Source of the DNA: Nymphaea colorata
Lineage: Eukaryota > Streptophyta > Magnoliopsida > Nymphaeales > Nymphaeaceae
DNA: 64,000 nt
Reading direction: 5' to 3'
NCBI RefSeq assembly: GCF_008831285.2
Contig: NW_022204508.1
Span: 620,001-684,000 of the forward strand
Part shown: one piece after another, positions 46,009-58,489 of the stretch
Numbering within the stretch: position 1 is the stretch's first letter
Layout of the letters: each line of letters starts with the position of its first letter
Translations under genes and position numbers: made by a program
The notes under the pieces: generated by a model
Database searches by the model: none
Told to the model about the DNA's origin: nothing
Seen by the model: only the letters and a program-made list of their open reading frames with translations

Positions 46009-47956
46009 TTGTTCACATTGTTGGCTGATTCCAATTCTTACTTGCAGGTTTATATTGAACACTTGACCAATTTCAAGTGGTTGAGGGTGTTGTCATTGAG
46101 GGGATGCAAAATGGATGAGCTGCTAAAGTCCATTGAATACCTTTCACTTATAAAATATCTCGATCTAAGCAATTCTAAGTGAGACGGTTGCCCAGTTCAA
46201 TCTGCAGACTTTGTAACTTGCAAACATTGGATTTAAATTATAGCAAAATTGAAGAGTTGCCCAAGGAAATGGGTGAACTCTGCAACTTGAGGTTTCTTGG
46301 GCTGAACTGGACATGGGAATTGAAATTTATAGCGGAAGGCTTGGGGAAGCTTACCAATTTATGGACCTTGCATAGATTTGTGACATTAGGGAACTAAAAG
46401 TCTTGAACAAACTACAGGGGGAATTGTCAATACAAGGGTTGGGGGGGACAAGAAAAGCTATTGATTGTGCAAGAAATGCACAATTGCTTAAGGAGAAGCA
46501 TGGCATAATTAGTTTGGAATTCTACTTTGGAATTACTGGAGGTGTTTCTGAACAGAGTAATGACGAACAGAGTGGTGCACTGGAGGCATTGGAACCTCCA
46601 CTTGGGCTGGAGTGCTTGGAGATAGGTGATTATATAGGAAAGAAGCCAGTTTGGCATTTGAATACTGAGTATACCAAGCTACATTCACTAAAGCTGGAAA
46701 GATGCCATTTATGGGAAAAACTAATAAGCATTACCTCGTTGAAAGTACTAAATGTCATCAATTGCCCAGCACTATGTGAAATAGATAGCACGCCTGCCTT
46801 TGAGCCGTTGAAGGTGGAGGAATGCTGCAGCCTAGAGCAATTTCCTCATCACATGCCTGCTCTCAAGTGGTTGGACGTGGCACTTTGTGACAGCCTAGAG
46901 CAATTGCCTGATCACAGGCCTGCTCTCAAGTCGTTGATGGTGTGGGCATGTGATGGCCTAAAGGCTCTTGTTAACATGCCTGCCTTGGAGTCATTGGAGG
47001 TGAGTTATTGTGATTGTATAGAGCATTTACATGACATGGCTGCTCTCAAGTCATTGATGGTGCGGAAATGTGATAGGCTGAAGACTCTAGCTGACATGCC
47101 TGCCTCGGAGTCATTGGAGGTAGAATTTTGTGACAGCCTAGAGTAATTACGTCATGACATGCCTCCTCTCAAGTCATAGAAGGTGTACGGACCTAATAGC
47201 TTGAAGGCTTTTGTTAACGTTACTTTACTTGAGGAGTTGATGGTGGAAGGTTTGCTCAACTGGGAAGGGTGGCCAGCAGATGGATTAGGGGAAACAACAA
47301 TGACTTCTATGCCAAGGTTAAGAGAGGCGAATTTTGTGAATTGTCCAAGGATGCAGACAAAAGGCTTGCTTGATGCTCTATTGGAGCTGGCGGGGCATGA
47401 TGGTCAAGTGACTCAGCTTCAAAGTCTGTCAGTGTGTTGTTGCCTACGTGCAAGATTGTGATGGAAATTCCTTGAGCAACTTCCTAACCGCATTGAGTTA
47501 AGGTTGGATCCAGACTCAGCAGTATTGCTGCCATCACCATTGCCATCTGAGGTATCAACATTTCTACCCTCCCTCAAGTCTCTGTCTTTGAGCGACACGA
47601 ATGTTGATGAGGTCAAATTGGGAAGGGTGCCTCAGTGCTTGCGGGGTCTCTCCCAACTGGAGACATTGTACCTAAACTATTTCTATGAGGACATCAGCTT
47701 GGGAGGCCACTGGCAATGCCTCCCAAAACTGAGATACCTAGAGCTTCAATACTTCCCCAATCTGAAGTCTCTGGTGGACATTACTACCCACCAAAATGAA
47801 AATGATGCAGTAGAAACAACATGTCCCATGGATGCAAATGAACAGATCGCCTGCCTCTCGAAGCTTGAAAAGTTGGTAATTTACTTTTGTCCAGCACTCC
47901 ATCTGCCACAGGAGCTCAGGGACCATCTTGGGGAAAGGTTATCCATCCTAGGCTAA
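46009..47956 (+). pseudogene. R4: LRR-only relic of a CNL resistance gene
   Basis: Starts within the first LRRs (NSYLQVYIEHLTNFKWLRVLS) and runs through LP(S/K)..CRLCNLQTLDLNYSKIEELP repeats, a KEKHGIISLEFYF linker and a C-terminal LRR set to a stop after CPALHLPQELRDHLGERLSI. CC and NB-ARC are missing; a copia LTR abuts the break. Around 46,790-47,200, four or five near-identical units of 60-63 bases (MPALK(S/W)L...) are expanded relative to R1. Frameshifts or stops lie at about 46,181, 46,395, 47,143, 47,177 and 47,459. It is the inverted counterpart of the R1 LRR. Confidence 0.9.
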
Positions 47957-48540
47957 AGTGGTTGAGGTGCTATCATGTTACGGAACCTTTTCTGTTTCGT
48001 TGGCTGAAGCCTTCAGTATTTACATATGTCCTGCACTTGATCTGCCGCAGGAGTTAAGATGCCATCTTGGAGGAAAGGTAACAATTATTCGATATGTTTT
48101 AGTGTTTAAAATCGGTGACGGATTGTAACTATATATTTTTTTGTTCAAGTATGAATCTTTTGCATTTCGTCGGCTCTTTTTTTCTCTCCGTTGTTTGATT
48201 TAGGACTTGTACATTTTTTATGTCATGTTTTCCATCTGCAAAAGTAGTGTGAATCTGTAAAAATCAATAGATTGCAACTGCTTTCATTAAACATGACAGA
48301 AGTCAATAGGACTTGGTCATGTTGGTGTGGTTTCACTGAGAACATCTGCTTGGGTGGCCACAGGAAATGCCTCCTGGAACTGAGAAAGCCAGTTCTTTTT
48401 TACTTCCCCAATCTCAAGTCTTCCAGTGGGTGCAAATAGTACTTCTCCTCAACAAAATGATGCAGTAGCAACCACATTTCTCATGGATAAACAGGAACAG
48501 ATCGCCTTACAATTATTGAAATGTTTTAGTTTGTAAAAAA
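47957..48540 (+). pseudogene. Two decayed C-terminal LRR modules downstream of R4
   Basis: IYICPALDLPQELRCHLGG (about 48,015-48,075) and ENICLGGHRKCLLEL...FPNLKS (about 48,335-48,425) repeat the end of R4 out of frame. They correspond to the remnants at 12,850-13,400 and so predate the inverted duplication. Confidence 0.65.
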
Positions 48541-49146
48541 TTGGTGACAGATTGAAACTATTTTTTTTTTTGTTAAACATGAATCTTTTTTGCTTTTTGT
48601 TGGCTCTTTTCTTTCCCTCCCTTGCTTTATTTAAGATTTGTAAAATTTTTATGCCACATTTTCCATTTTCTCTTTCACCCACCACACATTTGGTCAATTA
48701 GTTCATAGTCGATCCAACCACCAATTAATTTTTATGCATCCTCATAATATTTTTCTTCCTTTATTTTTCTTGACTGTCACATCATAATAGAATGGACAGT
48801 CTTAACTCTTGAGAAGATGCACTAGCCAGCACTATATACATTCCTTCACAATCATTCGCAGCTCATGCATTTTAAAATTTCCTTTTAATTCTAGGGGATA
48901 TATTGAAGTATTAAAATTTTACATTGTTTGCAATGTGTAAGGTTCTAAGAAATCACACCAACATGTCCATATGAAACTTTTTGGCATCGCTTGTTTTATA
49001 AGGAAGCAGGCATTAATGATTGGATGTCTTCTCTCTTGGCACATGTTATGATGATTTTAATACACCAATTCCAGAATTTTAGTCTTGCTCTATCAAACAC
49101 ATAATTTTCAATTTTAAAACCAAAGTTCCAGTCTATCAAAGGGAAA

Positions 49147-49176
49147 CTAGAGTTGGAAGTTTCATTCCAATTCTAG
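49147..49176. repeat. Hairpin, counterpart of 11,868
   Basis: CTAGAGTTGGAA, loop of six, TTCCAATTCTAG: the same structure as in the left arm with one mismatched stem position. Confidence 0.75.
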
Positions 49177-49319
49177 TTGAAGGTGAAATTTTGTTTCTAT
49201 AACACAAGGTGGTCATACGCCCCCTTAAACTTAGTCCTCTAAGGCTTTCTAGAAGTGTTTATCGCATCATTGAAGGCGGTTCCACGAAAAGTTATAGGTG
49301 GCTATTCAGTTCCACGAAA

Positions 49320-51016
49320 ACATATGCCACGCAAGGTTGGGGAGAGAATGGAACTGCTTTTACAAAGATACAAATGAAACCATATGTTCTCTTCAATTTG
49401 TCACATTGACAATTTGTCCTTGTGAAGAGAGAGAGGGAGAAAAGGGGGGGGTGCAGAAACCCCTTGTTTTCATGGTTTTACCATAGAATTTGTTCTTATT
49501 GGTGCGCAACTTTCTGATTAAGTTTCAAATTTTAAGTTGTTTGCCCATTTAACTTACAGCACTAAAAATAATATCTTGGTACTACAGGACAATCATACCC
49601 CAGTTTGTATCTCAAGGAAACCAATTTTCCTTTCAACTCGAGGTAACAAGTTTTGCTTTGGTGTCATACACGAATTGAACGAGTTGACGTGAACAAGTTT
49701 TAAAAAACGAGTTAGGCCATAAATGAGTTAAGCAAGTTAAGGGAGTCGAGCTCGAGCTTGATGTTGTATAATCAAGTCAAGCTCAAGAGGGACAAGCTTG
49801 GGCTCGACGCATGTGCAGCCCTACATGGCGAAGCAACGTCGTTGCTACGAGTTTAGGTGTCCCAAAAATTTTTATTAACAATATAACAGATAGCAAAAAA
49901 CAAGATACCTGAGCTAGAACAAACAAAAAGGAAGAGAGACATAAACCTCAAATACAAAGATAGAAACTACAACTAACCAAAAGAAGATAGGCAAAAAACC
50001 AACCTCACTATACAAATGGATTACAGCCTCATTGCAATCTTGTTGACAGAAAATACATCAGCTACAGAAAGCCATTTTCTGCACAGCATTTCACAACATA
50101 CAGACATTTTCGGCACACCATTCCACCACATATAGATCGACTGCAAAACCTTGTAGTAAGGAGGAAAGATCACCTCTTGATGTTTCCACTTTATACCAGC
50201 TATCATATCCTTTAAATCATTGCAGACTCCACATTCAAGACCACTCAGAATCAAATTGGCTGATGCATAATAGAATTTCTTTGTTTTCTTATGTTCCAAA
50301 AGAGTACATGTAAGCATAAACACAGCGTATTGCAACCCATTTATTTGAAAGAGCATTTGAACCACTGTGAGATTACTTTTTGAATAGAGCTATGCACTTC
50401 TAGCCATGACCCCTCCCCCCATATATTTTGGAAAAAATATGATACTTATATTTTTAATTTTTTTTAATTTGCGCTATATAAAAATTTTGAAAAATATTGT
50501 TCAGTACTTGTATATTTTTTGCAAATACTTTTCTACCCTTCCTAAAAAAATTGCTGGCCTCGCCCTAGTATCTAGGGTCTTCTATGTTTTATTTAATGTC
50601 CATTTCATCTCAAGTTAATGAAATTATGAGTACCCCAATCCTCACAACAAATTTTCACCTTTACTGTAATCCAAACACTTCTAAATTAAGCAACAAACCT
50701 CTTCTCATCCCCAAAAGGCAGCTTTTCCATATCCAAGAGAAATAAGCATTACTTTACAGTGTTCACAAGCTCCCATTCAAGTATTGGTGTCTGACGAAAA
50801 GAGTACATAAGGAGTTGGTGACGTCAAGAAGGCCAAGACCACCTTCTTGTATCGGAGCAAGCAGACTTCCAACTAAGTAAGTGATATTTCCTAATATGAT
50901 GAGAATCCCCCCAAATAAAATGACAATTTCTTCTCTATAAAGTTCGGTACAATAAGTGGAAGTCTAAATGCTCTCAGCCAATAACCCGCCACTTGCTGCA
51001 GAACATGCTTCTCATA
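49320..51016 (-). repeat. IR3: inverted copy of 32.65-34.1 kb (LINE B 3' end and flank)
   Basis: On the minus strand the order is LINE family B C-terminal block (from 51,016), the ccagcaatttttttagg repeat (50,590-50,400), the LINE tail (to about 49,870), the ctcgagcttg block and the CT/poly-C flank (49,460-49,320). This matches 32,650-34,115 in order. At 51,017 it meets IR1 inside an RT reading frame, so this is a junction between two different LINE copies. No function remains. Confidence 0.85.
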
Positions 51017-54000
51017 ATAAGAACACAGACAGCTCTGTTAGATTCCCCAAAGGGGAAGGAGTTGGTACCAAATTCTTGAAAGAAGACCATGAAATCAGGG
51101 TGGTAACAGTGCCACAAGACTCAGAAGAATTCAAGAGGAAACCATTTGATACCAAGCGACTTGCCAGCCTTGAGGGCCCAAACTGCTGCCTTAATATCGT
51201 CAAGTTGAAAGGCATGCTCAGACCGATAAAATCTGAAAAGGAAGCTGGACGAGGATAGCAAAGTTCTGCAGTGATAATCACTTAAATTGGTAAGCTTTTC
51301 TGAGCCTTTAACTATAAAATTCAGATTCCATATACCTTATGGCATGGAAATATGTATAGTTAGAGTGCACATTTGTCAGGTACGCATGAAAGAAGCTAAT
51401 TTTAAGCTATTGGCAGTACTGATTACATATGGAACTAAATCACCACCTTCCCCATTTATTGGAACCAGCCTTAAAAAGAAGCTGACCGTTTATTTGACTC
51501 AGACAAATGTGTATGTGATGAATTAAGAAGAGAAATATGGGTATACATACATTTGATTTGGGACAGATCGATTATCGTTGCAGGCTATGAAATAGACCTG
51601 TAAAGTACCATTTGATTGCAAGAACAACGGTTCTTAAAACACTTGTCCTTAGAATAAGTGTCCTAAGAACAAAGAGTTAATGTCCATATGAACAAGTTGT
51701 AATTCTGTATAGTGTTTAGTGTTTGCTTGCAACGACAGAATTTTCAACATGTGACATTTTACCATATATTCTCTCTCTCTCTCAAAAACACATTATAAAA
51801 CAAGTGAACTAATAAAAATATTCTTTTTTGATATAAAAAATTCACATACGACAAAGAAAAATATTTTTTTAAAAACATATTAAAAATATAAGCCTATTAA
51901 AATTCACTTTTTTTCTCTCTCTACACACGGAAGACTTAAAATCAACATAAAATGAAAGAAAATACTTAAGAAAATATGTAAAAAAAACATGCAATCCTAT
52001 AAAATACTCTCACTCTTGGTCTTTGTCTTTCTATCTCTATAAATACAATTGACCTAAAATTTAGATACAATAAAAGAAAATGCACAATAAAAGATGTAAA
52101 AGATACATGAGCCAAAAATATTATTTATCTGCCATGGTCTGCTTTCAAACTTTAGACCGTTTAAAGTAATACTGAATGGTTTTTTATTTTTTATTTTTTT
52201 TCATACAACTTCTGCCATGATTTAACTGTGATCCACTTCAAAATCGGTTGTCAATGTTTTACCAAACTGAAAGCCATTATAGGGAGATCCTATTTGAAAT
52301 TTGCTAAAATTATTGATGGTTGCTAATGAACATGGCTATATGAGAGTGTGCGGTTTGGCAGTCCATCTCATAAACTTACCATGAATTTTTCTTTCTTCTA
52401 ATTTTACAAAAAATTTTCTACTATTTTGAATTGAGGATTGGCAAGACCCATGCATGCAAAGCAAAATACTATTGATATGACTGCTCTCCAAGTCTCAACC
52501 TCGTAATTCATTATATACCAAAGATGAAAGGCCTCAAATTTATATAATGTTTTGTGCCCATGCAGAAAAAAGACACAAGCCATCAAACTCTTAATTCTCT
52601 TTAAATTAAATGCCCCAAGCAGAACGCTCACAAACTTGCATGCACACGGCGCCATTAATCGAATTGAGAGGTACTTAGATGCACTTTCCACAAAAGAAGA
52701 ATGAAACAGGTGATACTACAGTTCATTTTCCAATGAAAATTCCCATCATATTCTGCTTTTCTGGACGTCTCCAAATTCTGAATATGCACAATCAATTGTA
52801 GTAGATGCAGGAAGTGGGACCAGAAGAGGAAAACTGAGGTTCATGCCTCTAAAGACTCCCCACATTGGTATGACTTTAAATGAAAAACAAAATTTTTGTA
52901 CATATCAAATGGATCATTTTCAGTATACAATGTCAACTTTTTCAATATACATTGTCAGTGGACATGAGCCGGTGAACAAGATCAAATGGAGATGGTAATG
53001 CTCTGTCATGGACATTGGGAAGATTGGAGCCAATGATCCAGGATCATTGTAAGGTTCACGCAAGAGATAGAGAAGCAAAAATAAATTTGCTTACAAATGC
53101 CAAATGTGGACCAGATGAACTAAAATACAAATCAGAATTTCAGCAAACACTTCATATGCATAAAAAAAAACACCTTCGCAGCATCAAAAATCATATGCAG
53201 CAACCACCTCAAGCTTATAAGACACAATGGAATTAACGTAAAAAAATATAAAAAAGGGAAATACATGCCAATTTAAGTTTTAAATGTCCTTGTTGAAGAA
53301 CTGATGGATTGAGATCTTGAACCAGATTCAACTTATTGTTTATGTGGAAGAAATGAAGAAAGTGAACACTACTTGTTCCTCGTTATTTTCATTTTCATTT
53401 ACTGCAGTGGCTAAAACTTGGGCCTCTAGGCTACCCGATACTATTTCCATAACTAAAATAAACAGGTATGAGAATAGCGGATCTCCCTAGGGAAGACCTG
53501 GTTTAAGATGCAACCAAGCTCCCTCCCTCCCACTGATGAGATGGTCTGAGGAAACTGACGTGACTAGTACCTTAAATTTGAGAGACCTGGCATTGGCTGA
53601 AACCCAAATGCCTCACGGCCCCGTTCTTTTTGGTCCCCCGACTTAATACGCTGCTGCCATTTAAATGTAGTTTAAAACCCTCACTCACCAGAGAAAGTTG
53701 AGTGCGGTACGATGCAAAAGAGAAAAAGGTATTTTGGTAATTTTGAAAAAGAAATATTTTTCATTTTTTATTTTTATTTTATTTTTATTTGTATCATGTA
53801 AACTAAAGATATTTTAATCACAAAATTAGTGCACTAGTATAACGCAAATAACCAAATTTTCACGCTCACACCATCCATTGCCATAATTGCGACCCCTTCC
53901 TCGTCCTGGACGACCAGGAATTTGTTGTGGGCTGTAAAAAAAAGTGACATTAATTAACACGGATTTCAATTTCATGTACAAATAATCGCGAGAATGACCA

Positions 54001-54731
54001 ATTTATATAAAAGCAATTGCTGTTTGATTGGCGCATGAGTTGTGTAAATTAATCACGAGAACAATGAATAATTTATCTATTTATTTACTTTTAATGAAAT
54101 AATACTAATGACACATGGGTGAAATAATATGTAACATATATTATTATATTTTAAATGTTACTCAGTTCATTATTAGCATAATTTTAGGGCTTGTTTGGTT
54201 TCAAATCTAGAATTTTTTTCTTGCTTTTCACTTCAGATTCTGTAAAAATGATGCTTTAATGTGTACGTGTATATCCATAAGATTGGTGTTAGTTTACTGT
54301 AGATATATCTCTTAATAATGAAATATTGAGCTAGTAAGTGGTCCGGTTTGTGTTCGGATCTACCTTAACGGAACTTGTCCTTGGACAGAATTTTTTAATG
54401 TTCCCTTCCAGATCAAAACATTATTGGTGCGCTGGAAAATATTCAACATTTACATGTAATCAAGTTGGATAATATTATAGTCAGGGGTTCAAGGCTCGCT
54501 CTTTGTTGCGGGTTCGGTCATATGACTAAATTATGCGCCAGGTGTGAGTTTGATTATGACAGCCATTCAGTTTTCTTTACCCAACTTGACTAAAAATTTG
54601 TTTCCTGGATACAGTAATATTGAGATTTTAATTTGCTGACGCATTTTCTTCCCTAACTTTATATATAACAACAATTTAGTTTCGTTGTTGTATGTTTTAA
54701 GGTAGATCAAAGGGTTCAGCCAAGATGACTA
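51017..54731 (-). repeat. Long inverted repeat IR1, right arm
   Basis: Reverse complement of 2,697-6,373. Small differences include an extra ~25 bases near 54,105-54,130 that repeat a local tgaaataat word, and single-base insertions in the 197-codon ORF. The outer end adjoins the 3' flank of R5. Confidence 0.9.
52681..53280 (+). pseudogene. Broken copy of the 197-codon hypothetical ORF
   Basis: Counterpart of 4,119-4,712. Single-base insertions near 52,711, 52,733 and 52,977, compared with the left arm, shift the frame. The last 73 codons (53,015-53,236) stay open as a separate frame until a further change near the end. No known family. Confidence 0.5.
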
Positions 54732-54998
54732 AATCATTTCAAACGCTCTCCTGCTTGTCTCAGGTTTGCTGAAAACAGTTGCAAACTATTGACTCTTTCA
54801 CATTCTCTCTACTTGGAGATGGAAAACATGACCACAAAAAAAATTGCAAGAACCAAATCAAACAAGGGGGAGAGAGAGAGAGAAAGGAGCCGATGAAATG
54901 CAAATTTGCATATTTAAAGAATAGATTAGTTACACGCATTTCAAACAATTTAAAATGAATAAAAAAAGTTAAGCAGCATGATGTAGCAATACTACAGA

Positions 54999-56790
54999 TC
55001 ATCTCCTATCGTCTAACCTTTTCCCAAGACAGTCCTTTAAATGCTGCGGCAGATGGAGTGCAGGACATGATCTGTAAATTGTCAAATCTTCAAGCTTCGG
55101 GAGGCAGGCAATCTGTTGCTTTGCATCCGTATGACATGTTCCTGCTGCATCATTTTGTTGGGGAGTAACATCATTGACGTCCATTAGAGACTTGAGATTG
55201 GGGAAGTCTTTAAGAGATAACCATCTCCGTTGCCAGAGGCATTGCCAGTGGCCTCCCAAACTGATGTCCTCATTAAAACCTTGTAGGTGCAGTTCCTCCA
55301 GTAGGGAGAGAGACCACACCCATTTAGGCACCCTTCCCCATTTGAGCTCTTCAACCCTCGAGTCTATCAAAGTCAGATCCTTGAGGGAGGGTAGAAATGT
55401 TGATAGCTGATCTGATGGCAATGACAGCGTTGATTCCATAGCTGCCCCATCCAAGAGCATCAGATTGAGGTTGGGCAGGTGCTAAAGCAAGTTCTACTCC
55501 AATCTTGCATTTGGGCAATTCAACACTGTCAGGGCACGGAGCCGAGTCGCTTGACCGTCATGCCCCGGCAGCTCGGACAGAGCATAAATCAAGCCTTCTG
55601 TCTGCATCTTTGGACGGTTCTGAAATTACACCTCTCTTAAGCATGCATAAAAGTTTCTGTCGCTAATTCCCTTGATCCAGCTGCTGGCCATCCTTCTCAT
55701 TTGGGCAAATTCCATGCTCTCAGATCCTCAAGTGAAGGAAGGTGAGCAGGGAGCTGCTTCAGAGTGTTCAGATTAGACAACCACAGCCTCTTTCAATCTG
55801 GCATGTGTACATCAGCTACTTTCTCTAACCTCTCACAATATCTCACCTCCAACCACTCCAGGCAGGCATGTTAGCGAGAGTCTTTTACTTATAACATCCA
55901 TACACATCCAACCACTTGAGAGCAGGCATGCCATGAGATAATTGCTCTAGGCTGCCACATCCTTCCACCTGCAACCAGTCCAAGTTGGGGAAGTCACCAA
56001 TCGTGTTGAGTCCATCATAGCTCCGAATTTTCAAGGACTTTAGCATAGGCATGCTCGGTAATTCACACAGTGTAGGGCAGGTGTTGACCTCCAACTTCTC
56101 CAATGATTTAATTCCTATCACTGTTGCCCACAATGGGAAACATTGCAGCCGTAATGTCTGCAGCTCCACATAGTTGGTGTCCAAATACCACACAGGCCTT
56201 TCACCTTTATAATCGCAAATTCCCAAGCTCTCTATGCCATGTGGAGGTTCCAACGCCTCCAGCAAACCCTTCTGTTCCGAAGCACTGCCCACTATGTCAT
56301 TTTTTCCCACCTTGAAGTCTAATTCCACACCAATTGGCTCGTGCTTCTCCTTAAGATGTGCGTCTTTTGCATCAATTACTTTCACCCTTCCCCCTTCCAA
56401 ACGTTCTACTGACAAGTACCCCTTTAGTTTGTTCAAGTCTTTCAGTTCCCTAATATTGCATCCCTTTATGTCCCCTTTGCCATCACATACAAGAAACCTT
56501 TTTAAGGTCCGTAAATTGGTAAGCTTCCCCAAGCCTTTGGCTATAAAAAATTTCCCAAACCTTCGGCTATAAAATTCAAACGCGTTGCATGTTCAAGCTC
56601 AAGATACCTCTAGTTGCGGAGTTCTCCCATTTCGTTGGGCAGCTCTTCAATTTTACTATGATTTAAATTCAATGTTTGCAGGTTCTAGAGTCTACCGACT
56701 GAATTGGGCAACTGTCTCACATCAGAAAGGCTAAGATCAAGATATCTTAGAAGTGAAAGGTTTTGAATGGGAGTTTGGTAGCTCATGTAT
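54999..56790 (-). pseudogene. R5: LRR-only relic of a CNL resistance gene
   Basis: The minus strand starts with YLDLSLSDVRQLPNSVGRL (about 56,730) and continues with IEELPNEMGEL, GLGKLTNLRTLKRFLVC, IRELKDLNKLKGYLSVERLEGG and a run of C(P)xLCELPSMP-type LRRs. It ends with ISLGGHWQCL...CPALHLPQHLKDCLGKRL and a stop at 54,999. It is more diverged from R1/R4 than they are from each other. Frameshifts and stops occur at about 56,680, 56,600, 55,885 and in 55,460-55,880. CC-NB-ARC is absent, yet the upstream flank (56,940-57,600) is the one found upstream of R2. Confidence 0.88.
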
Positions 56791-57334
56791 CTGACATTTC
56801 ATCAAGTGGCTTTAATATAAAAAGTCATCCAGCCCTTGGCTTCAATCAAATTGCTGCTTATTTTGTCCTGTCTGTGCCTGCCATTCAAATGAATTTTCCC
56901 TTCAGGTGTGACCCGTTTCCCTCTTCAATCTGGTGAAATACGTTTATAATAATATGGCACATAGGAAAATACTCAATCACACATTTTTTTACTAAGTTAT
57001 GCTAAAGAAGAAGTTAAATTATTTAATTTACTAGCAGTTAAATAAATCTGATGGAAAGAATCCCCAACCGAAGCCTTCTACATCTCTTAGAGTTCCTCTT
57101 TTCAGGTTTGTCAGATTTCGTGTTAATGCTCTTGTTTATCTGATTTTGTAAATTTTGCATATTCAATCTTCAACTCACATTTATTTTGATATTGAATGTG
57201 ACCAAATGCTGCTGCAAACAATTTGCTGGACTTTAGAGTCAAATTTGGGCTCGGTCACAAAAGTAAATATTGAATCCATTAAACCAGATCCAAACTTTGT
57301 CATAATGTTATGATCGGCATAAAGTCACATGAGA
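56791..57334. other. R5 upstream flank
   Basis: 56,940-57,334 is collinear with 36,780-37,130 upstream of R2, so this is the family's 5' flank without the CC-NB-ARC part. No promoter element could be supported. Confidence 0.5.

Positions 57335-57402
<68 letters not shown>
57335..57402. repeat. Compound (GT)(TA)(GA) microsatellite
   Basis: About five GT, fifteen TA and fourteen GA units in a row. A shorter (TA)n run follows at 57,619-57,651. Confidence 0.95.
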
Positions 57403-57404
<2 letters not shown>

Positions 57405-58489
57405 GCATAATATTAGCAAAAGCATTTGGCTAACGATGGTAGAACCAAAGCAGCAATTACTTGTGTCTGAATCCAACGTTCAAACCAGTTTTTTTTTAAA
57501 TTAACCGTTCACATATTATCTTAAAAATAATTTGGTAGGTGAACCAAGCTAATAATTGAGATGAAAATAAGTCTGAAACCATTTTCTCCATGCCTAATGT
57601 TATTAAGATTTTCCTTGAGTATATATATATATATGTATATATATATATTATGACAATTATTGGACATGGATTGAATTTCATGACCCACATTTTTTGGTAA
57701 ACTTAGAACAATTAAAACTGCTAGTTTTAAATTTTCGTGTATCCAGTTTCTCTCTAGTTTTTTTTTCCATACCTATAAATTTGTACCTTTGGAGTTCAAA
57801 TGCGAAGGAAAAATTTCAAAAATCCGAGTGGAATCTGGGTTACCACAGTGGCAGTGGCGAACAGCTATAAATAGTAGAGTGCTCCATGGATTTGGTACTC
57901 CATCAAGTTGTTCTACCATTGCAATTTCATGACCACACTGTTTATGTAAGAACAGTATATTATGGTTGTTAGTACAATTTAATGGTCTGCCCCCTTCTTT
58001 AATTTCTAGTTGCTGAATTTATAAGAAAGAATAAACCCGTCGGTTGGCATTAGAAGTACAACGTGCCCATTGCTTAATTTGGACTATGGTGACGTACAAA
58101 AACACCCAGTTTCAACCACATCTTACCCAAATAAAGAAATGTTTCTTTATTCCTCAGCAATCACTTCCCAATCATCTCAGCTTCAGCAGAAATACTGTTT
58201 TTAGCTTTACCAAACATGAACATATTTCTTGAAAGTCCATAGGCACCAAATGACAGTGTGGAAAGTAACTTTCCAACACTTGTTGCCAGCCTCGCTTAAC
58301 ACTGTTGTTCTTAGCTACCATTGTCAACATCATTACTGCTAGAAAACATCATTACTGCTAGAGAGCAAGAAACCGAAAAGAGTGATCTGCATCTTCCTCT
58401 TGTCATTTATACATGAAGAACCACTGCACTTCAATCTATCTAAAGTAGGGAATGAGAATCTGCCTACATAAGCAACATACACAAACTTA
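57403..58489. other. Gene-free spacer
   Basis: 57,480-57,600 continues the flank shared with R2. The rest shows no recognisable gene or RNA. Confidence 0.45.

Larger units (their letters stand above)
46009..49315 (+). repeat. Inverted repeat IR2, right arm
   Basis: Reverse complement of 11,735-14,886, covering the R4 LRR, its decayed 3' modules and AT-rich flank. The outer limit is near gtggctattcagttccacg and the inner limit is the LTR junction at 46,005. Length differs from the left arm mainly through LRR copy number. Confidence 0.85.

Noticed and set aside
2697-54731. IR1 as terminal inverted repeats of one 52-kb transposon
   Set aside because: The inner arm ends lie within a LINE frame, the interior is a mosaic of unrelated repeats, no target duplication was seen at 2,696/54,732, and no transposase was found.
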